Notes: generated by a model from the sequence alone, not told the origin. 64,000 bases of DNA from Omphiscola glabra (GCA_964017045.1 OZ024804.1:22510537-22574536), one strand, 5' to 3'. Shown: positions 44,677 through 57,894, counted from the stretch's first letter. A program made the numbers and translations.

Positions 44677-44677
44677 T
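44542..44677 (-). CDS. MYO1B: myosin I exon 1 (residues 1-45)
   Basis: Starts with one untranslated base after the acceptor CTATTCCACAG, then ATG. It encodes the N-terminal segment with [20 protein letters not shown], which matches MYO1B. The donor CTAT|GTGAGT is phase 0 and is repeated twice more downstream in the intron (see the 35-bp repeat). Confidence 0.93.
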
Positions 44678-44934
44678 CTGTGGAATAGATTAAATCAATT
44701 GTGATACTAGACCAAGGCAGAACAATAACAACATATAGCTCAGTAAAATTACAAATAGGAAATAAAACAGTGCAAAGTAGAATGAGATGGAGTATGATAG
44801 TTTCGCAGATATGTGTGCAAGTTGGTATAAAACTAATTTAATAACAATGTACGCTAAGTTCCGGAACAAAAAAAGAAGAAAAAAAAAAAAAGAAAAGAAA
44901 TTTAAAAGCAAAATGCCCACTGTATAATTTGACC

Positions 44935-45130
44935 TATATCCTATGTGCGCACTTTGTAATGGGAGCTATTTCCTATGTTCCCAGTGTGCAATGTGACCTA
45001 TTTCCTATGTTCCCACTGTGCAATGTGACATATTTCCTATGTTCCCAGTGTGTAATGTGACCTATTTCCTCTGTTCCCAGTGTGTTATGTGACATATCTC
45101 TTATGTTCCCAGTGCGTAATGTGACCTAGT
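44935..45130. repeat. about 32-bp minisatellite, 6 copies
   Basis: Unit CCTATTTCCTATGTTCCCAG plus TGTGTAATGTGA. Right of myosin exon 1. Confidence 0.92.
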
Positions 45131-46360
45131 GATGCAGAATTTTGACTATTTGTTCCAGGCTAAATAAATAAAGCTCACCCGATCCTAAAATGTTTAATTG
45201 TTTATGGGTCCAATATAATTTAAACCTATTTACATTAGTCAGAAATAATAGAAGAGTATACTTAAATCATCATGTGAATTTTGCTGCAATTCTTTAAGCA
45301 CACACCTATATACACTTTACACATGCATATTTATCAACAGTTACACTTATACATATACACACTTATATATACAGATTTATACCTATATAGATTAAGAGGG
45401 AGTCATGGCGTAAAGAGGACGAGGGGATGGAGGAGGTAGTTGGAAAAGGGGGAAGATATGGGAGGTCGGGGGAGGGCAGTGGAATATCTAACACTGGCAA
45501 GAAAGATATGTGAGGGCGGGCAATGTTAATGAGGATGCTATGTTATGAGAGGTGAGTAAGGAGGGCTGGAGTTATAGGGAGTGGGGAGGAGAGCAGGGGA
45601 GGAGAATGGGAGTAGGCTGGAGGGCAGAGACTGTGTCAGTATGTGGTGTGCGCGGAATTTAAACCACGAAGAAAAATGACGATATCTGTGTGTGATCAAG
45701 TATGTTTGTAAAACTAGCATTTACATTTATTTGACATGCTACACAAAAGGGTTCGGAAAATAAGCATGTGTATCAGTACACCTTGACAAAGCCGTAGCCA
45801 GATGTTGAATGATCCCAAACAGAGGACGACTTCTAAAGATCATATGAATAGAGGAAGAGAAAGAGTACCGTAATTGTGATACTCCGCGATGGCTAATGAA
45901 TCCACAGTATGAATAGCTGAATGTATGGCAGGGATGATTGATGTCTTTGTTCGAAATCGTTGAAAGGATGTATTATCTTGTCATGCCGGTATATTTTAAC
46001 ACGCGAGGTCCTGGCGCTTGGGTGTCATATATATAACACATAGAGTATAAGTGTCGTAAAACAGTCACTTGACTCTAGGAGTGACAAAATACTGCTTTTA
46101 TTGCGGAAGGGGGGGGGGGTGTATGTTCCGCCCTTTCCTCCAACTTTATAATAACAAAAGCTGTAACAGCCGGCTAATTATCGACACTGCGACAAATTTC
46201 AGTAGACCTTTGTTGTAACTTGAAACAAGTGGCATTTTCTAACTGGATGTGGTGGTGACAGTCAAGTCATGACGGTGATATACTATAACAGGAACCAGAT
46301 GTGCTGGCATCGCTATCATTTACTTGGATATAAATCGTTCACACTGATTTAGTAATACAA
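45131..46360. other. non-coding sequence upstream of myosin exon 1, no exon recognised
   Basis: Contains a GGAGG-rich stretch (45410-45620) and a G run at about 46109. The untranslated first exon could lie here or further right; nothing identifies it. Confidence 0.5.
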
Positions 46361-46364
46361 TATG

Positions 46365-46960
46365 TTTTTAAAACCACATGTCGGTAACAATGGCTTTTTA
46401 AAATCATATATCGGTGACAATGAATTTTAAAAATGAATATGTCGGTAACGATGACCTTTTAAAACTATACGTTGATAACAATCGCTTTTAAACCTTTATA
46501 GTTGGTAACAACGGCTTTTAAACCTTTATAGTTGTAACAATAGCTTTTAAACCTTTATAGTTGTAACAATGGCTTTTAAACCTTTATAGTTGGTAACAAC
46601 GGCTTTTAAACCTTTATAGTTGTAACAATGGCTTTTAAACCTTTATAGTTGTAACAACGGCTTTTAAACCTTTATAGTTGGTAACAACGGCTTTTAAACC
46701 TTTATAGTTGTAACAACGGCTTTTAAACCTTTATAGTTGTAACAACGGCTTTTAAACCTTTATAGTTGGTAACAATGGCTTTTAAACCTTTATAGTTGGT
46801 AACAACGGCTTTTAAACCTTTATAGTTGGTAACAACGGCTTTTAAACCTTTATAGTTGGTAACAACGGCTTTTAAACCTTTATAGTTGGTAACAACGGCT
46901 TTTAAACCTTTATAGTTGGTAACAATGGCTTTTAAAACTGTGTCGGTAAACATGGCGTTT
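46365..46960. repeat. 28/30-bp minisatellite, about 20 copies
   Basis: Unit TTTATAGTTGGTAACAACGG plus CTTTTAAACC; some units lack GG (28 bp). Units become diverged towards the left. Confidence 0.95.
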
Positions 46961-47639
46961 GAAAACTATATTCATAACAAACTTTAAATTAATTATCACG
47001 ATTTCTCATATATCACATATGGCATATAACAAAGATTGTGTATGTGTGTCCGTTATTTGGTTCTTTTAACTTTCAAATCAGATTTTCTGTTTCATTAACT
47101 TTCCTTTTGTGCAGTAATGAAGTGATAACAAATGATTTTAAATAAGAAAATGTTGCTGAATTCTGTCCAGATAGACTTATTGCGGTATAATTCAACTGAC
47201 AGACCAAATAATTTTGTTCTGCATAGATGCCATCCTTGGGATGAAATGCTTGCAAAAATTCACGTGCCTTTGGCTGCGGGAGATTTTATTTCCCCATTTG
47301 AATCTATCTTTATAGCTCACCCTCAAATGTCTGACTAGAAATAAACAGCTCATGACGTCATGTCGGTACGCTCTTTTTACCCGGCAGATAAACAAATGTA
47401 CGTTTTGTACAGAGCTAGTTTGTCTCCCCTTACGTCACAAATACACCGTGTGTGTGTGGGTGTGCATGTGTGTGTGTTTGCGCGTGCGTGGGTATGCGCC
47501 TGTGTGTGCAGGGGTGGGGATAGAAGCCCCCCTTTGTTGCAGATTCGGGGAGGCTAAAGTTAGCTCTCACCTGGAAATAACCTAGGCGTGTTTAAAAAAA
47601 TCCCCCATTCGCAAACTCTATTAAACGCCACTTCGTCTA

Positions 47640-47705
47640 ATTGAACACGGTAAATTTGTTAATGAACACAGTAAATTTGTTAATGAACACAGTAAATTTG
47701 TGTGA
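47640..47705. repeat. 21-bp tandem repeat, 3 copies
   Basis: ACACAGTAAATTTGTTAATG plus A. Confidence 0.9.
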
Positions 47706-47759
47706 CAATGCCAGGCGATTATGAAGGCGATTAGCAAGGGGGGAACACATTAATACAAT

Positions 47760-47995
47760 AGTGGCATAATGGGGGCATCGGACTAGCTGGAAACCAAAAG
47801 CCAGGGCACAAAGGAGACATAGGACAAGATGGAAACCAAAAGCCAGGGCATAAAGGAGACATTGGACAAGATGGAAATCAAAAGCCAGGGCATAAAGGAG
47901 ACATTGGACAAGATGGAAACCAAAGACAGTGCATAAAGGAGACATTGGACAAGATGGAAATCAAAATCCAGGGCATAAAGGAGACAGTTTACAAG
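47760..47995. repeat. 42-bp minisatellite, about 5 copies
   Basis: Unit GGAGACATTGGACAAGATGG plus AAACCAAAAGCCAGGGCATAAA. The plus frame reads as a 14-residue repeat (GDIGQDGNQKPGHK) by chance of unit length; its copies do not make a true Gly-X-Y collagen. Confidence 0.92.
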
Positions 47996-48329
47996 GGAAG
48001 AAAGACAATCTTCCAACTAACATCACTTTCCAGATCTCCACCCAACTGTCACGTTGGCCCAGTTTCGACGTCGTGATGACGTGTAGTATTAAGAATGTTC
48101 CGGTACGAGAATAATCTGACCGCTTCCCGTGGAGTTACCGTCCATCAAACTGATTAAGACGCCAGAGTTATCTCAAAGCTTTGCAGAGTTATGGCAACAT
48201 GCGGTGAATAATTAAGCTACTCCCAGTCTGTCCATGTCGTCTCATTTTCTTGTTTCAGTGTTTTTGAACAACACGGTTTTATCAAGGTAGGTTTCATGTC
48301 TGTCTGGTTCAAACTTAGTACGCTGGCGA

Positions 48330-48870
48330 CCTGTGCGATGTTAGGGAATGGATGGCAAGGGGGCCTGATTTGATAAAATGCCCTGTTTTTTTAATGAAAG
48401 GGGACCTGGTGTAGGTTGGCAAGGGCGTCCATTGTGGGATTACAAAGGGTCCAGATGAGTGATGGCAAGGGTTCCAGGCGAGTATTAGACTAGGCTATGG
48501 GCCAGTGTATGGTGGCAAGGGTCCAGTGTATGATGGCAAGGGTCCAGTGTATTATGTCAAGGGTTCAGGGTATGATGGCAATGGTCCAGTGTATGATGGC
48601 AAGGGTCCAGTGTATGATGGCAAGGGTCCAGTGTATGATGGCAAGGATCAGTGTATGATGGCAAGGGCCCAGTGTATGATGGCAAGGGTCCAGTGTATGA
48701 TGGCAAGGGTCCAGGGTATGATGGCAATGGTTCAGTGTATGATGGCGAGGGTACAGTGTATGATGGCAAGGGTCCAGTGTATGATGGCAAGGGGGCCTGT
48801 TGTGATAAAGGGGGCCAGATGAGTGATGGCAAGGGGGCAAGTTGAATGATAGCAAAGGATCCAGTGTGTT
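48330..48870. repeat. 21-bp minisatellite, about 20 copies
   Basis: Unit GGTCCAGTGTATGATGGCAA plus G, with variants. Closely related units recur at 50400-50475. Confidence 0.93.
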
Positions 48871-49287
48871 GAGACCCCTGGTCCTCACATTTGTGAGACC
48901 CGCTGGCTCACACTCTCCCCATCGCTACCCCACGTGACATTGTGCAATTAGGCTGGGCCCTACACTAATAACAATGACTCACAAAAAGAATGAAAATTAA
49001 CCTGGTCACCTTGAACATGACCCAGCTTAGACAATGCACGCGTCTGATCGGGGCGTCAGATGCGACGCTAGAATTTCGTAGAATGCAGGGTAGGACGCCA
49101 AACTTAAATGACCTAGCATGTATCTTTCTCTTCGCCTGTAGTTGACAAGCAGAGCCTGGCTAGCATTTATTATTGATCAAGTTTGTTTATCAATAATTGG
49201 CTAGGTTAGTATTGTAGTTTCATGTGTTTATAACTTTTTGTAAGAAATGTTAGGATTGTATTTAGGTTACTGTTAGCCTATGATTAT
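48871..49287. other. non-coding sequence, no gene seen
   Basis: No conserved open frame, repeat array or RNA gene recognised. Confidence 0.5.
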
Positions 49288-49460
49288 GGGTCGGTTCACA
49301 CGGTCAAATTTTCCTTCAAGCATTTGATGCAATTCGTGTATGAAGCTTTGTCACAACTTTCAAATTACTATTTGATCAAATGCCCCAAAAAAGAAACCAC
49401 GCACAAAATAGTGCGTTCATGCAACAATTTGACGCGCAATTTGAAAGTGTGAACCGACCC
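49288..49460. mobile_element. MITE with terminal inverted repeats
   Basis: GGGTCGGTTCACAC at the left and GTGTGAACCGACCC at the right are perfect inverted copies around 145 bp of non-coding sequence. Target duplication unclear, so the superfamily is not assigned. Confidence 0.8.
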
Positions 49461-49554
49461 TAAGTATTAATAATGTTTAATGACATGATTCAAATGTCTT
49501 AGTTATGTATTTCATTATTATTCTTATTTACAGCCAGTATACTTAAGTATAGCT

Positions 49555-49710
49555 CAGTGTTAGAGCCAGTATAGAGTATACCAAGTATAGAGTATACCCA
49601 GTATAGAGTTTAAGTATACCCAGTTAAGAATACCCAGTTTAAGTATACCAAGTATAAGTATATCCGGTATAAGTATACCCAGTATAGAATAGCCAGTATT
49701 GAGTAGAGTC
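49555..49710. repeat. degenerate about 20-bp tandem repeat
   Basis: AGTATACCCAGTATAGAGTA-like units, roughly eight copies with indels. Confidence 0.8.
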
Positions 49711-49831
49711 AGTAGAGTTGAGTTAGTGGAGTCAGTCATTAGGATCAGACTAACGCTGACATCTTAAGACTAAGTAAGGTAACCGAAGTTTAGGTCAGGC
49801 CTACGGAGGGTTAAAAAAGGTTCGGCCAACA

Positions 49832-49851
49832 GCCCCCCCCCCCCCCCCCCC
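49832..49851. repeat. poly-C tract, about 20 bases
   Basis: Uninterrupted C run next to a short GC-rich patch. Confidence 0.95.
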
Positions 49852-50399
49852 CGTGTTCCCGGCCGCAGTGTTGAAGTCCACACCTGACGTCCGCGCAGTG
49901 ACCAGTGACCAGCGAGAGAGAGGGGCCAAAACAAACAAGACTATCGTGTTGTGTGTGTGTTGGGACCTGAACTGCTACAGAGGACAAGATAACCATCGCA
50001 AACTGTATTTGTATCAGACAATATATTTAGTTATTTCTTTACATGCGTATGTGTATATTTAATTCTGTAGTAATTAAATATTTATTTGTGGGCTGAACAA
50101 CCCTGTGTTCTTAAGTACAATATAGTATAGCAGTAGTAGAAGTGCGCGAGCGAATGATAGTTGAGATTGAATGTTAGTGTGTGGAGTGGAGATAATGATA
50201 AGTTAGAGTAATTAAGTATAATCATACCCTAGACATAGCCCTAGTGCCTAGTGGCAGTAATAATCTAAAGTTTCACTGGGGACCTATATATATATATATA
50301 TAAACCACGTATAAGTAATGTAAATAGTATTATTCTGTGGGCTCTATAGTAGCATAAACCTAACCTCTGGGGCTTTAGTAACAGTAAATTATAAAACGC

Positions 50400-50475
50400 A
50401 ACACATTGTATGATGGAAAGGGGGCCAGATGAGTGATAGCAAAGGGTCCAGTGTATGATGGAAAGTGTCCCTGGC
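50400..50475. repeat. copies of the 48.3-kb 21-bp minisatellite
   Basis: TGTATGATGGAAAGGGGGCC and GGTCCAGTGTATGATGGAAA match the 48.3-48.9 kb units. About three copies. Confidence 0.8.
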
Positions 50476-52524
50476 ATGTGTTGGAGCACCCTAGATTGCC
50501 ACAGAAAATTCCACAGCTGAGAAAAAAGAGAGTGGGAAAAAATGGAGCTACAGCTGTATTAATAGCACCAGTCTAAAAAATGCAGGGTTAAATTTAACCG
50601 AACGTGAGTGAAACTAGGCCAACCAGGTGATAACCTTACCGCCCCTGGATGTCGAAATACAAAGTCTTGTCCACCCAGCCCATACACCAGGCAATGATGG
50701 CGGCGTGTTCAGTGCTGTTGTTGTTGTTTTTTTTTGGGGGGGGGGTGTATTTCTGGATTCTGGGCAGTTTATGAAAGTGCTACTAATCACAAAGAATTAC
50801 ATCCATGTGGCATCACGACGTTGTGAATTATATAATTTTAGCCTCATAACCACATATATTATACCAACGAAGACGAAGTATCATGACATTTCAGTTATAT
50901 CAATGTATTACCATGGCATTATGAATTATACTAATGTAGTATCGTCAAATTTGAAAATGGTAAATGAAGCATTTAGTGGCCTCTTTTAACACTGCCCACC
51001 TCGTCTCCCGTAGATCACCTACCCTCTAGTGACACCCCCCCCCCCACTCAACTGTTCCCTCAATCCAGTTCCTCGAACCCTAAGCATTCCTTTAAAATTC
51101 CCCAAACCATCGTCTCCTCCCCTAACCGTTCAATGCAGCATTATTTTATATCCCCTTAAATGTTCATATTTGGTCTATATAAAGTTTTTGCTGCCGCAAA
51201 CATAGAGTTTTATTTTGTCCAAACATAATGCTAACACAGCGGAATAACGCCAACTACTAACGACCTGAAGGCGACAGTTGATTACTTTAACTAAAATCAA
51301 TACACGTTTTTTCTCGTGACAAAGTCCGGCGTGTGAGATGATTAAGTTAAAATGACGGCAGAGATCAGTGGACCTCAAACTAAAATCAGAGATACCTCAT
51401 TAAAACGTTGTGAATGTCCGAAGTATTTCATGGAACTATTTGATTCAGCCGGACGTGCATAGTTCATTCGGGCAGGCCGGTAGATAATGGGTCCTAATAA
51501 GAGTAGCGTTGGGGCACGGCGGAAAAGGAGGGGGGGGGGGGTCAACAAGGCCTACTTTCACTTTACAAGCACCGATTGAGTGTGTCAGCGTCTAGCCGTT
51601 GTTACCGAGGTGATCACAATATGCAACTTTATAAGTGTGTCTTGAGCAGGGCTGTCATGTCACATCCAGGTAATCACAATATGCAACTCTATAAGTGTGT
51701 CTTGAACAGTGTTGCACCCACTATTGACATACTGTATCCTTTATCGACGTTTCATCCATGGATAATGAGATAAAAAATGTGCTCATAGATCCACGTTTCT
51801 GCCCCATATCCGTTCCAAAGGCCAATAATTAAAAGTCAGCGAGGATGTCGTGCGCAAGGATTTAGTCGGAGTCGAAAATATTTCTGACTACGGTCTTATC
51901 CTGCCATTAACATGCACAGCTGTTCAAACACTTTCGTCATAATTCAATTAGATATTACACCAATGACGTCATCAATTCTCGAGCCCCGAGTCTCAAATAA
52001 ACATGACACCATTCTCTCCGCAGAAACAAGCGATATTGTCGTGATTTCAAATATGTTATTATTTAATGGACTACGATGAGTCGATTGTTTTGTCACGTGA
52101 TACGTGTAAAAACAAGTAAGACTTCCGGGAGGCTGTCTGCAACACACTAGTCGCTCACAAATTTTTCTTCAAACAACTTTCTTCCTTTAATCATTACTGA
52201 ATTATAATTATTGTCACATTTAATGAATGTCATTTAAAGAAACGCGTGTATTCAAGAATATTTTGAAAAGTAAAATTTTTAATTAACACTGGGGAAGCGC
52301 TGATGGAGACAAACATTTTGCTTTAGAATTAATGATAATGGCAAAGGCTGATCAGCTGTTATCTGTTGTTATGTGTTGTTATGTGTAGCAGAAAGCCTAC
52401 CAATGGCCGGTACGTATCACGTGACAAAACAAGGAAGTGACTCATCGTAGTCCATTAGCAGACTTTTTAGAAAACACAAAAAAGGAAAATCGATTAGGCT
52501 ACTAAATAAATCTAAAGTAGAATA
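50476..52524. other. non-coding sequence, no gene seen
   Basis: Contains poly-G/C runs (about 50737, 51030 and 51531) and a duplicated block of about 70 bp at 51610-51710 (ATCACAATATGCAACT). No conserved exon. Confidence 0.55.
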
Positions 52525-53025
52525 AAACGTGTATGATTGTGTCCCCACACAGTTGTATGATTGTGTCCCACACGGTTGTATGAGTGTGTCCACACACAAA
52601 TGTATTATTGTGTGTCCACACAGTTGTATGACTGTGTCCCCACATAGTAGTATGATTGTGTCTCCACACAGTTATATGATTGTGTCATCACATAGGTGTA
52701 TGACTGTGTCCCACACAGTTGTATGATTGTTCCCTCACATTTATATGATTGCGTCTCCACAGAGCTGTATGATTGTCCCCAAGCAGTATGCCTGTGTCCC
52801 CACACAGGTGTATGACTGTGTCCCCACATAGCAGTATGATTGTTTCTTCACACAGTTGTATGATTGTGTCACCACATCGTTGTATGATTGTGTCTTCACA
52901 CAGTTGTATGATTGCGTTTCCACACAGCTGTATGATTGCGTCTCCACGCAGTTGCATTATTGTTTGTCCACACAGTTGTATCATCGTCCCCACACAGTTT
53001 ATGATGTTGTCTCCACACAAGTTAA
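52525..53025. repeat. 24-bp minisatellite, about 21 copies
   Basis: Unit TTGTATGATTGTGTCCCCAC plus ACAG, many variants. Both strands give repetitive frames; neither looks like a gene. Confidence 0.94.
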
Positions 53026-53454
53026 ATCACAATTGAGACCAGGACAAACGCTGACCAATATTACACTTTTTTTTTTTTTTTTTGCAAAGGGGACAGCAAA
53101 TAATAGTTTTTTTTTTTTTTTTAAATCCTACTGAGAAATACTTCGGAAAAGGCAAGGTCTTTTCCTTCAACACCGGAAGTACGTTCGTCTCAACCGTCGT
53201 GCCTGGCAGACACTCATGTCATCTGTGTGTATCGTCCAAATCTTAGCAAACTTCTCTGGCTGTCAGGGGCGGATTCGAAAAAAAATGGGGGGGGGGGGTG
53301 GATTGTGCGATAATCCTCAGGCTTCCGATATATGCCACCAGACATCTAACAAACTTACCCTACCAGCGTCATGTGTGTATCATGGTTATCTTATGTCAGT
53401 AATTTACGCTGTCAGATGATCGTGTACATCGTCCCTGGCATTTGTATCACCCAC

Positions 53455-53690
53455 CCAGTTACACGACCCGCCCAAAAAGACCCTCCACCTACATGACCAT
53501 CCACCCAAATGACCCTCCACCTAAATGACAGTCCACCTAAATGACCCTCCATCTAAATGACCCTCCACATGAAAGACCCTCCAGCTAAATGACCCTCTAA
53601 CTATATGACCCTCCACCCAAATGACCCTCCACTCAATGACCCTCCATTAAAAGGGTCTCTCTCTGAATGACCATCCACCTGCTGTAGGTA
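53455..53690. repeat. 16-bp minisatellite, about 14 copies
   Basis: Unit AAATGACCCTCCACCT with variants. Confidence 0.9.
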
Positions 53691-53814
53691 TTTCCAGGCC
53701 CACGTTTACTTGTCATCACGTGAAATATAACAAATATTTGCAACGTAACTGTTGAATGTAAGTGAAAGCCGTTTGTACTTAATTGGGGGGGGGGGGGGGG
53801 GTTGGAATCTCATT

Positions 53815-53883
53815 ATAATTAATCTCATTTATGTATATATACTATATACATATATATATATAGTATATTTATATATATATAAT
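53815..53883. repeat. TA-rich microsatellite
   Basis: Alternating ATATAT runs with palindromic TATATAC/GTATATT blocks. Confidence 0.85.
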
Positions 53884-53999
53884 TTGAATGACTTTCTGAC
53901 ACACTAATACGACAACCTGTCACATTAATTTAAGTAATTTCTCCAAGACAAGTTGTCACTAATTGTAATTTGGGTTTGTCTGAGTGAGTTTTGCACAAG

Positions 54000-54240
54000 C
54001 CTTGACGAGGTGGGTGTGGTTGGTGGGTGAGTGGTTGGTGGGTGGGTGGGTGGTGGGTGGGTGGGTGTAGAAGGAGGGAGGAAATGAAGAAATGAAGGAA
54101 GGAAAGGAAGGAAGAAGGAAATGAAAGGATATGAAAGGAAAGGGAGGGGAGGGGAGGTGAGGGGGGGGGAAGGGAAGGAAGACAGGGAGGGTGGGAGAAA
54201 GGAAGGAATGAAGGGAGAAAGAAATTAAACAGAATCTTAC
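54000..54240. repeat. GGTG and GGAA simple repeats (purine-rich strand)
   Basis: GGTGGGTGGGTG units (54005-54070) pass into GGAAGGAA/GGGGAGG (54070-54225). The plus strand is almost pyrimidine-free in the second part. Confidence 0.9.
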
Positions 54241-54809
54241 ATTTACAATTTACTTACAATATAGTCATGATGTTTATCCTAAATCGCAACCCAACGAAGA
54301 ATGAAGTAGATCGGAATAGCTATTGTGCCATTCTAAAAACTACAACAAACACATGACCTACGATCCTGGCAGCACAAGATATCCTGACTTAAGTTACACG
54401 GTGCCAACAGGCGGCAGTATGGATGTTATCAGCTAGACAACGGCGGCGTCCACCGTAACGGTAGTGGTTGTCGTTACGACAGCACCATTAGGAGCGGAAC
54501 AGCAGCAGAGTTATCGACCGTTGGCGACGCTGCGACTTGGATTAGCGGTGGCAAGACTGGGTGAGTCAGTCCTTGAATGAGTCAAGGCAACTGACAGATT
54601 GATACTTAGAGACAAGAGGGGAGGTAAGAAGCTGAGGACAACTGTTAGGGAGGGGGGGTAAGAGTGGGGGGTAGGAGTGGGGGAGTCAGTCCTAGAATGA
54701 GTCAAGTCAACTCACAGACTGATTGTCAGAGACACGAAGGGAGATAAAAAGCTAAGGAGAAATGAGGGGGAGGTAAGAAGCGAAAGAAAAATGAGGGCGA
54801 GTGCACCGG

Positions 54810-56130
54810 TCATTACATTACAGTGGTCTTATATAGCGCGGTACCCCAGCCTAGGGCTGGGCTCACAGTGCAGCACGTAAAATATTAGAAAACCTAATCA
54901 AGACATTAAAAAATATCATACATTTATTTAATTTTTAAATATTTTTTAAAATAACCTTTCTTTAAAAAGCTGTATAAAAACAGAACTAAAACAAATGTAT
55001 ATTCACCCCACCCGCTCCAGAATTTTACAGATCAAGCCATGGGCGGTACCCAGCAGCATCGTTTATTGGTCAGATGGTGGGAGGGAATCAGTCAGGATAG
55101 TAGAGTTTATTGAGATGTGTTTTGAGAGCAGTTTTGAAGGCTGGGATGGTCTGTATATTGCGGATGTGTTGTGGGAGAGAATCCAGTTGTTTCGGGGCGC
55201 AGAAAGAGAAAGATCGGTCACAGTATGTTTTAGTGCTAGTCTTGGGAACAGAAAGAATACGCCTGTCTGCAGAGGAGCGAAGCTGTCGAAGGGGTGAATA
55301 GACCGAAAGAAGTTCACTTAGATAGGAAGGGCGGGAAGCTGAGAAAAAGTTGTGGCAGATATCAGAGCGTTTGTAGTCAATACATGCTTGTACAGGGAAC
55401 CAATTAATTGAGAGGATTAGTGCCGTGAGGTGATCGCGTTTTCCTGCCTTAGAACTAACCTAGGAGCTGAGTTTTGAACCTTTTGTAGTTTATCTTTGAA
55501 TTGTTTTGATGGATCTGACAGAAGAGAGTTGCAATAGTCAATACGAGACAGAACAAGAGCACAGACTAGTGTTTTTGTTAGGATAACTGTGAGGTAGTGG
55601 CGGATGGAGCTGATCTGACGGATAGCGGTGCATGCAGAGCGATAAATATGAGAGATATGATTATCGAGAGACATGTTAGAAAGAATATAACCAAGATTCC
55701 TAGCAGGGGATGCAAACTGTATGTCGGAGTTACCAACTTGAAATGAGGTGGGGAAATTGTAGGTAGAGGATGATTTATGATTGTGATTGAGGAGTGCTTC
55801 CGTTTTGTCATCGTTAAGCTTCAACTTGATTTACATCACCAAAGCACTCTCGCAAAGTCTGGACCGCGGAATCGAAAAGAAATGGATGAGTGTGCTTGCG
55901 AATGACTGGCTCTCAACAGCATGCCTAGCGAGCAAGAGGAGCCATGGCCTGGTATACATTGTGAATAGGACCGGACCCAAAACGGACCCCTGTGGCACTC
56001 CGTACACCAAATCAGCATTGCCGGAGAGACAGCTGTCGACAGCGACCGCCTGCGTTCTATCGGAGAGGTAGGACCCAAACCAAGCCAAAACTGAACCAGA
56101 AATACCAGAGAAATTTTCAAGGGTTTTGTT
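54810..56130 (-). pseudogene. non-LTR retrotransposon reverse transcriptase remnant (CR1/Jockey group)
   Basis: On the minus strand it encodes AWFGSYLSDRTQAV, GVPQGSVLGPVLF, LNDDKTEALL and SRIDYCNSLL, in the order of an RVT_1 reverse transcriptase, then an ORF2-type C-terminus and a tail ending near 54830. The frame shifts between the PQGSVLGP block and LNDDKTE, and no intact (Y/F)ADD box is readable there, so it is inactive. The 5' part (endonuclease and ORF1) is absent. Confidence 0.85.
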
Positions 56131-56799
56131 TTTAATTTTAAAATAGAAATCTTTAATTTATAAAAGCTAAATGAACAACTGGGATTTCCTTTAAGTAGTT
56201 TTATCCCTGGCATAAACGTTAGATAGATAAACGGCTTGAAATAAAGAGCAACAAAGCAATAACATTATTTTATAGTGACACGTTACAATCTGGGTCGTAA
56301 TTTTTTGTCACCAGTCCGAACACACTGTTACATTTTGCTGGACAAAAGAGCAATCAGATCTCCAAGAGATAAAGGATAATACACTTGACCACTGGCCGGT
56401 GTCTCCCTGTCTGACCAAGCGAAAAAACCCACGGACACCGGCTAACAAAGTTCTTGAGAAATCGTCTTGTCTCTGCGGGACCAAAGTTCGATTAGCGAGA
56501 CACAAATAGGGGATGTAATCGGAGTAATTGGTCGATCTTTCTCTTTTCTTTTAAGACAGAGGTTCTAAAGCCACTCGGCATGTCCCCACTAGGTTAAAGA
56601 TGGAATACACCAGCCGAGGTTCTAAATTCGTGAGACGTGTGCTTCAACGAGGTTAAAGGAAAACAAGGATGACTATTGAATATACCACTTGCTCCGCTAC
56701 CAACTATGGCGATCGATAATTATGTGCGAAAAATGATTATCACCAACAAAAACTATACCATGTCTTTGTGGATTGTGTCAGGGTTTGGCACGCTGCTTT

Positions 56800-57840
56800 A
56801 TGAGCCACCATGAGACACTACAACATCAACACAAACCTAACCAGAATGATTTGCAGCTTCTATAATAAGGCCACCAGTGCAGTCTTCTTCAATAATAACA
56901 TCGTAGAATGGTACAATGCCACGGTTGGAGTAAGACAAGGCTGCTTGCTCTCCCCGACCCTGTTCAACATCTTCATTATGTCAGATGCACTGGAAGCGCA
57001 TGTAGGGACAGTCAGCATTGTTGGCTGAACAATCACCAAATCTACGTTTTGCGGATGACATATGATGGACTGGCTGGAAGCGAAGAAGAGCTCGCAAACC
57101 TAGTAAAGCGTCTCGACAAGACTTCATCGTCCTTTGGCATGCAAATCAGTGCAGAAAAGACAAAAATGAACTGAAATTAAGTTCGGGAAGGAAAGATTAG
57201 AAACAGCAGGCAGCTTCAAGTACTTAGGAGCAATAGTCTCGGAACAAGGCTCCAAGCCCGTAATGATGGCCAGGATTGCATAGACCACAACAACACTAAA
57301 GAGGCTTAAGAAAATATGGAATGACAAAAAATATAGCCCCCCCCCCCCCCAGCACCAAAAACAGGCTGATGCGCTCATTAGTCCTCTCCGTTTTCTTATA
57401 TGCCAGTGAGTCCTGGACATTAACAGGAGAACTTGAAAGAAAAATAAAGGCGATGGAGATGAGATGTTTCAGAAACATTCTTGGAATCTACTATAAAGTT
57501 CATATCTCTAACGAACAAATGAAGGAAAAGATTCGCCAACCAGTTGGGCAGTATTATGACTTCCTGGTGACTGTACAAAAAGCGCAGACTGGAATGGTAT
57601 GACCACGTGACAAGAAAACAAGGGCTCGTCAAAGAAATCATGCAGGGCACAACGAAAGGAGGGAGAAGAAGATGAAGATAGAGAAAAATATGCGAAGATA
57701 ACATCAAAGAGTGGACGGGATTAAAGCTATGTGATGCTGTGCGTGGTGCAGAAAACAGAGAGAAGTGGAGAAGGAGAGTTTTTATGTCATCTGTGGCGCC
57801 CCAACGGCACAAGGACTAAGGGACATGATGATGATGAATA
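56800..57840 (+). pseudogene. second non-LTR reverse transcriptase remnant, different family
   Basis: Encodes GVRQGCLLSPTLFNIF, a LRFADD box in another frame, then DGLAGSEEELANLVKRLDK, RLMRSLVLSVFLYASESWTL and EDNIKEWTGLKLCDAVRGAE. Several frameshifts and stops, and a C13 tract at about 57338, break it. The RQGC signature separates it from the PQGS family beside it. Confidence 0.85.
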
Positions 57841-57894
57841 AAGGAAAAACCGAGGGAAAAGGAGGGGGAGAGAAAAGAGTAATTACGGACATGT

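Noticed and set aside
47760..47995. GDIGQDGNQKPGHK repeat as a collagen-like gene
   Set aside because: It does not keep the Gly-X-Y pattern and comes from a 42-bp tandem repeat.
54420..54560. CpG-rich patch as the myosin promoter/first exon
   Set aside because: There is a possible GTGAGT but on the wrong strand for the myosin gene; nothing else supports a promoter.
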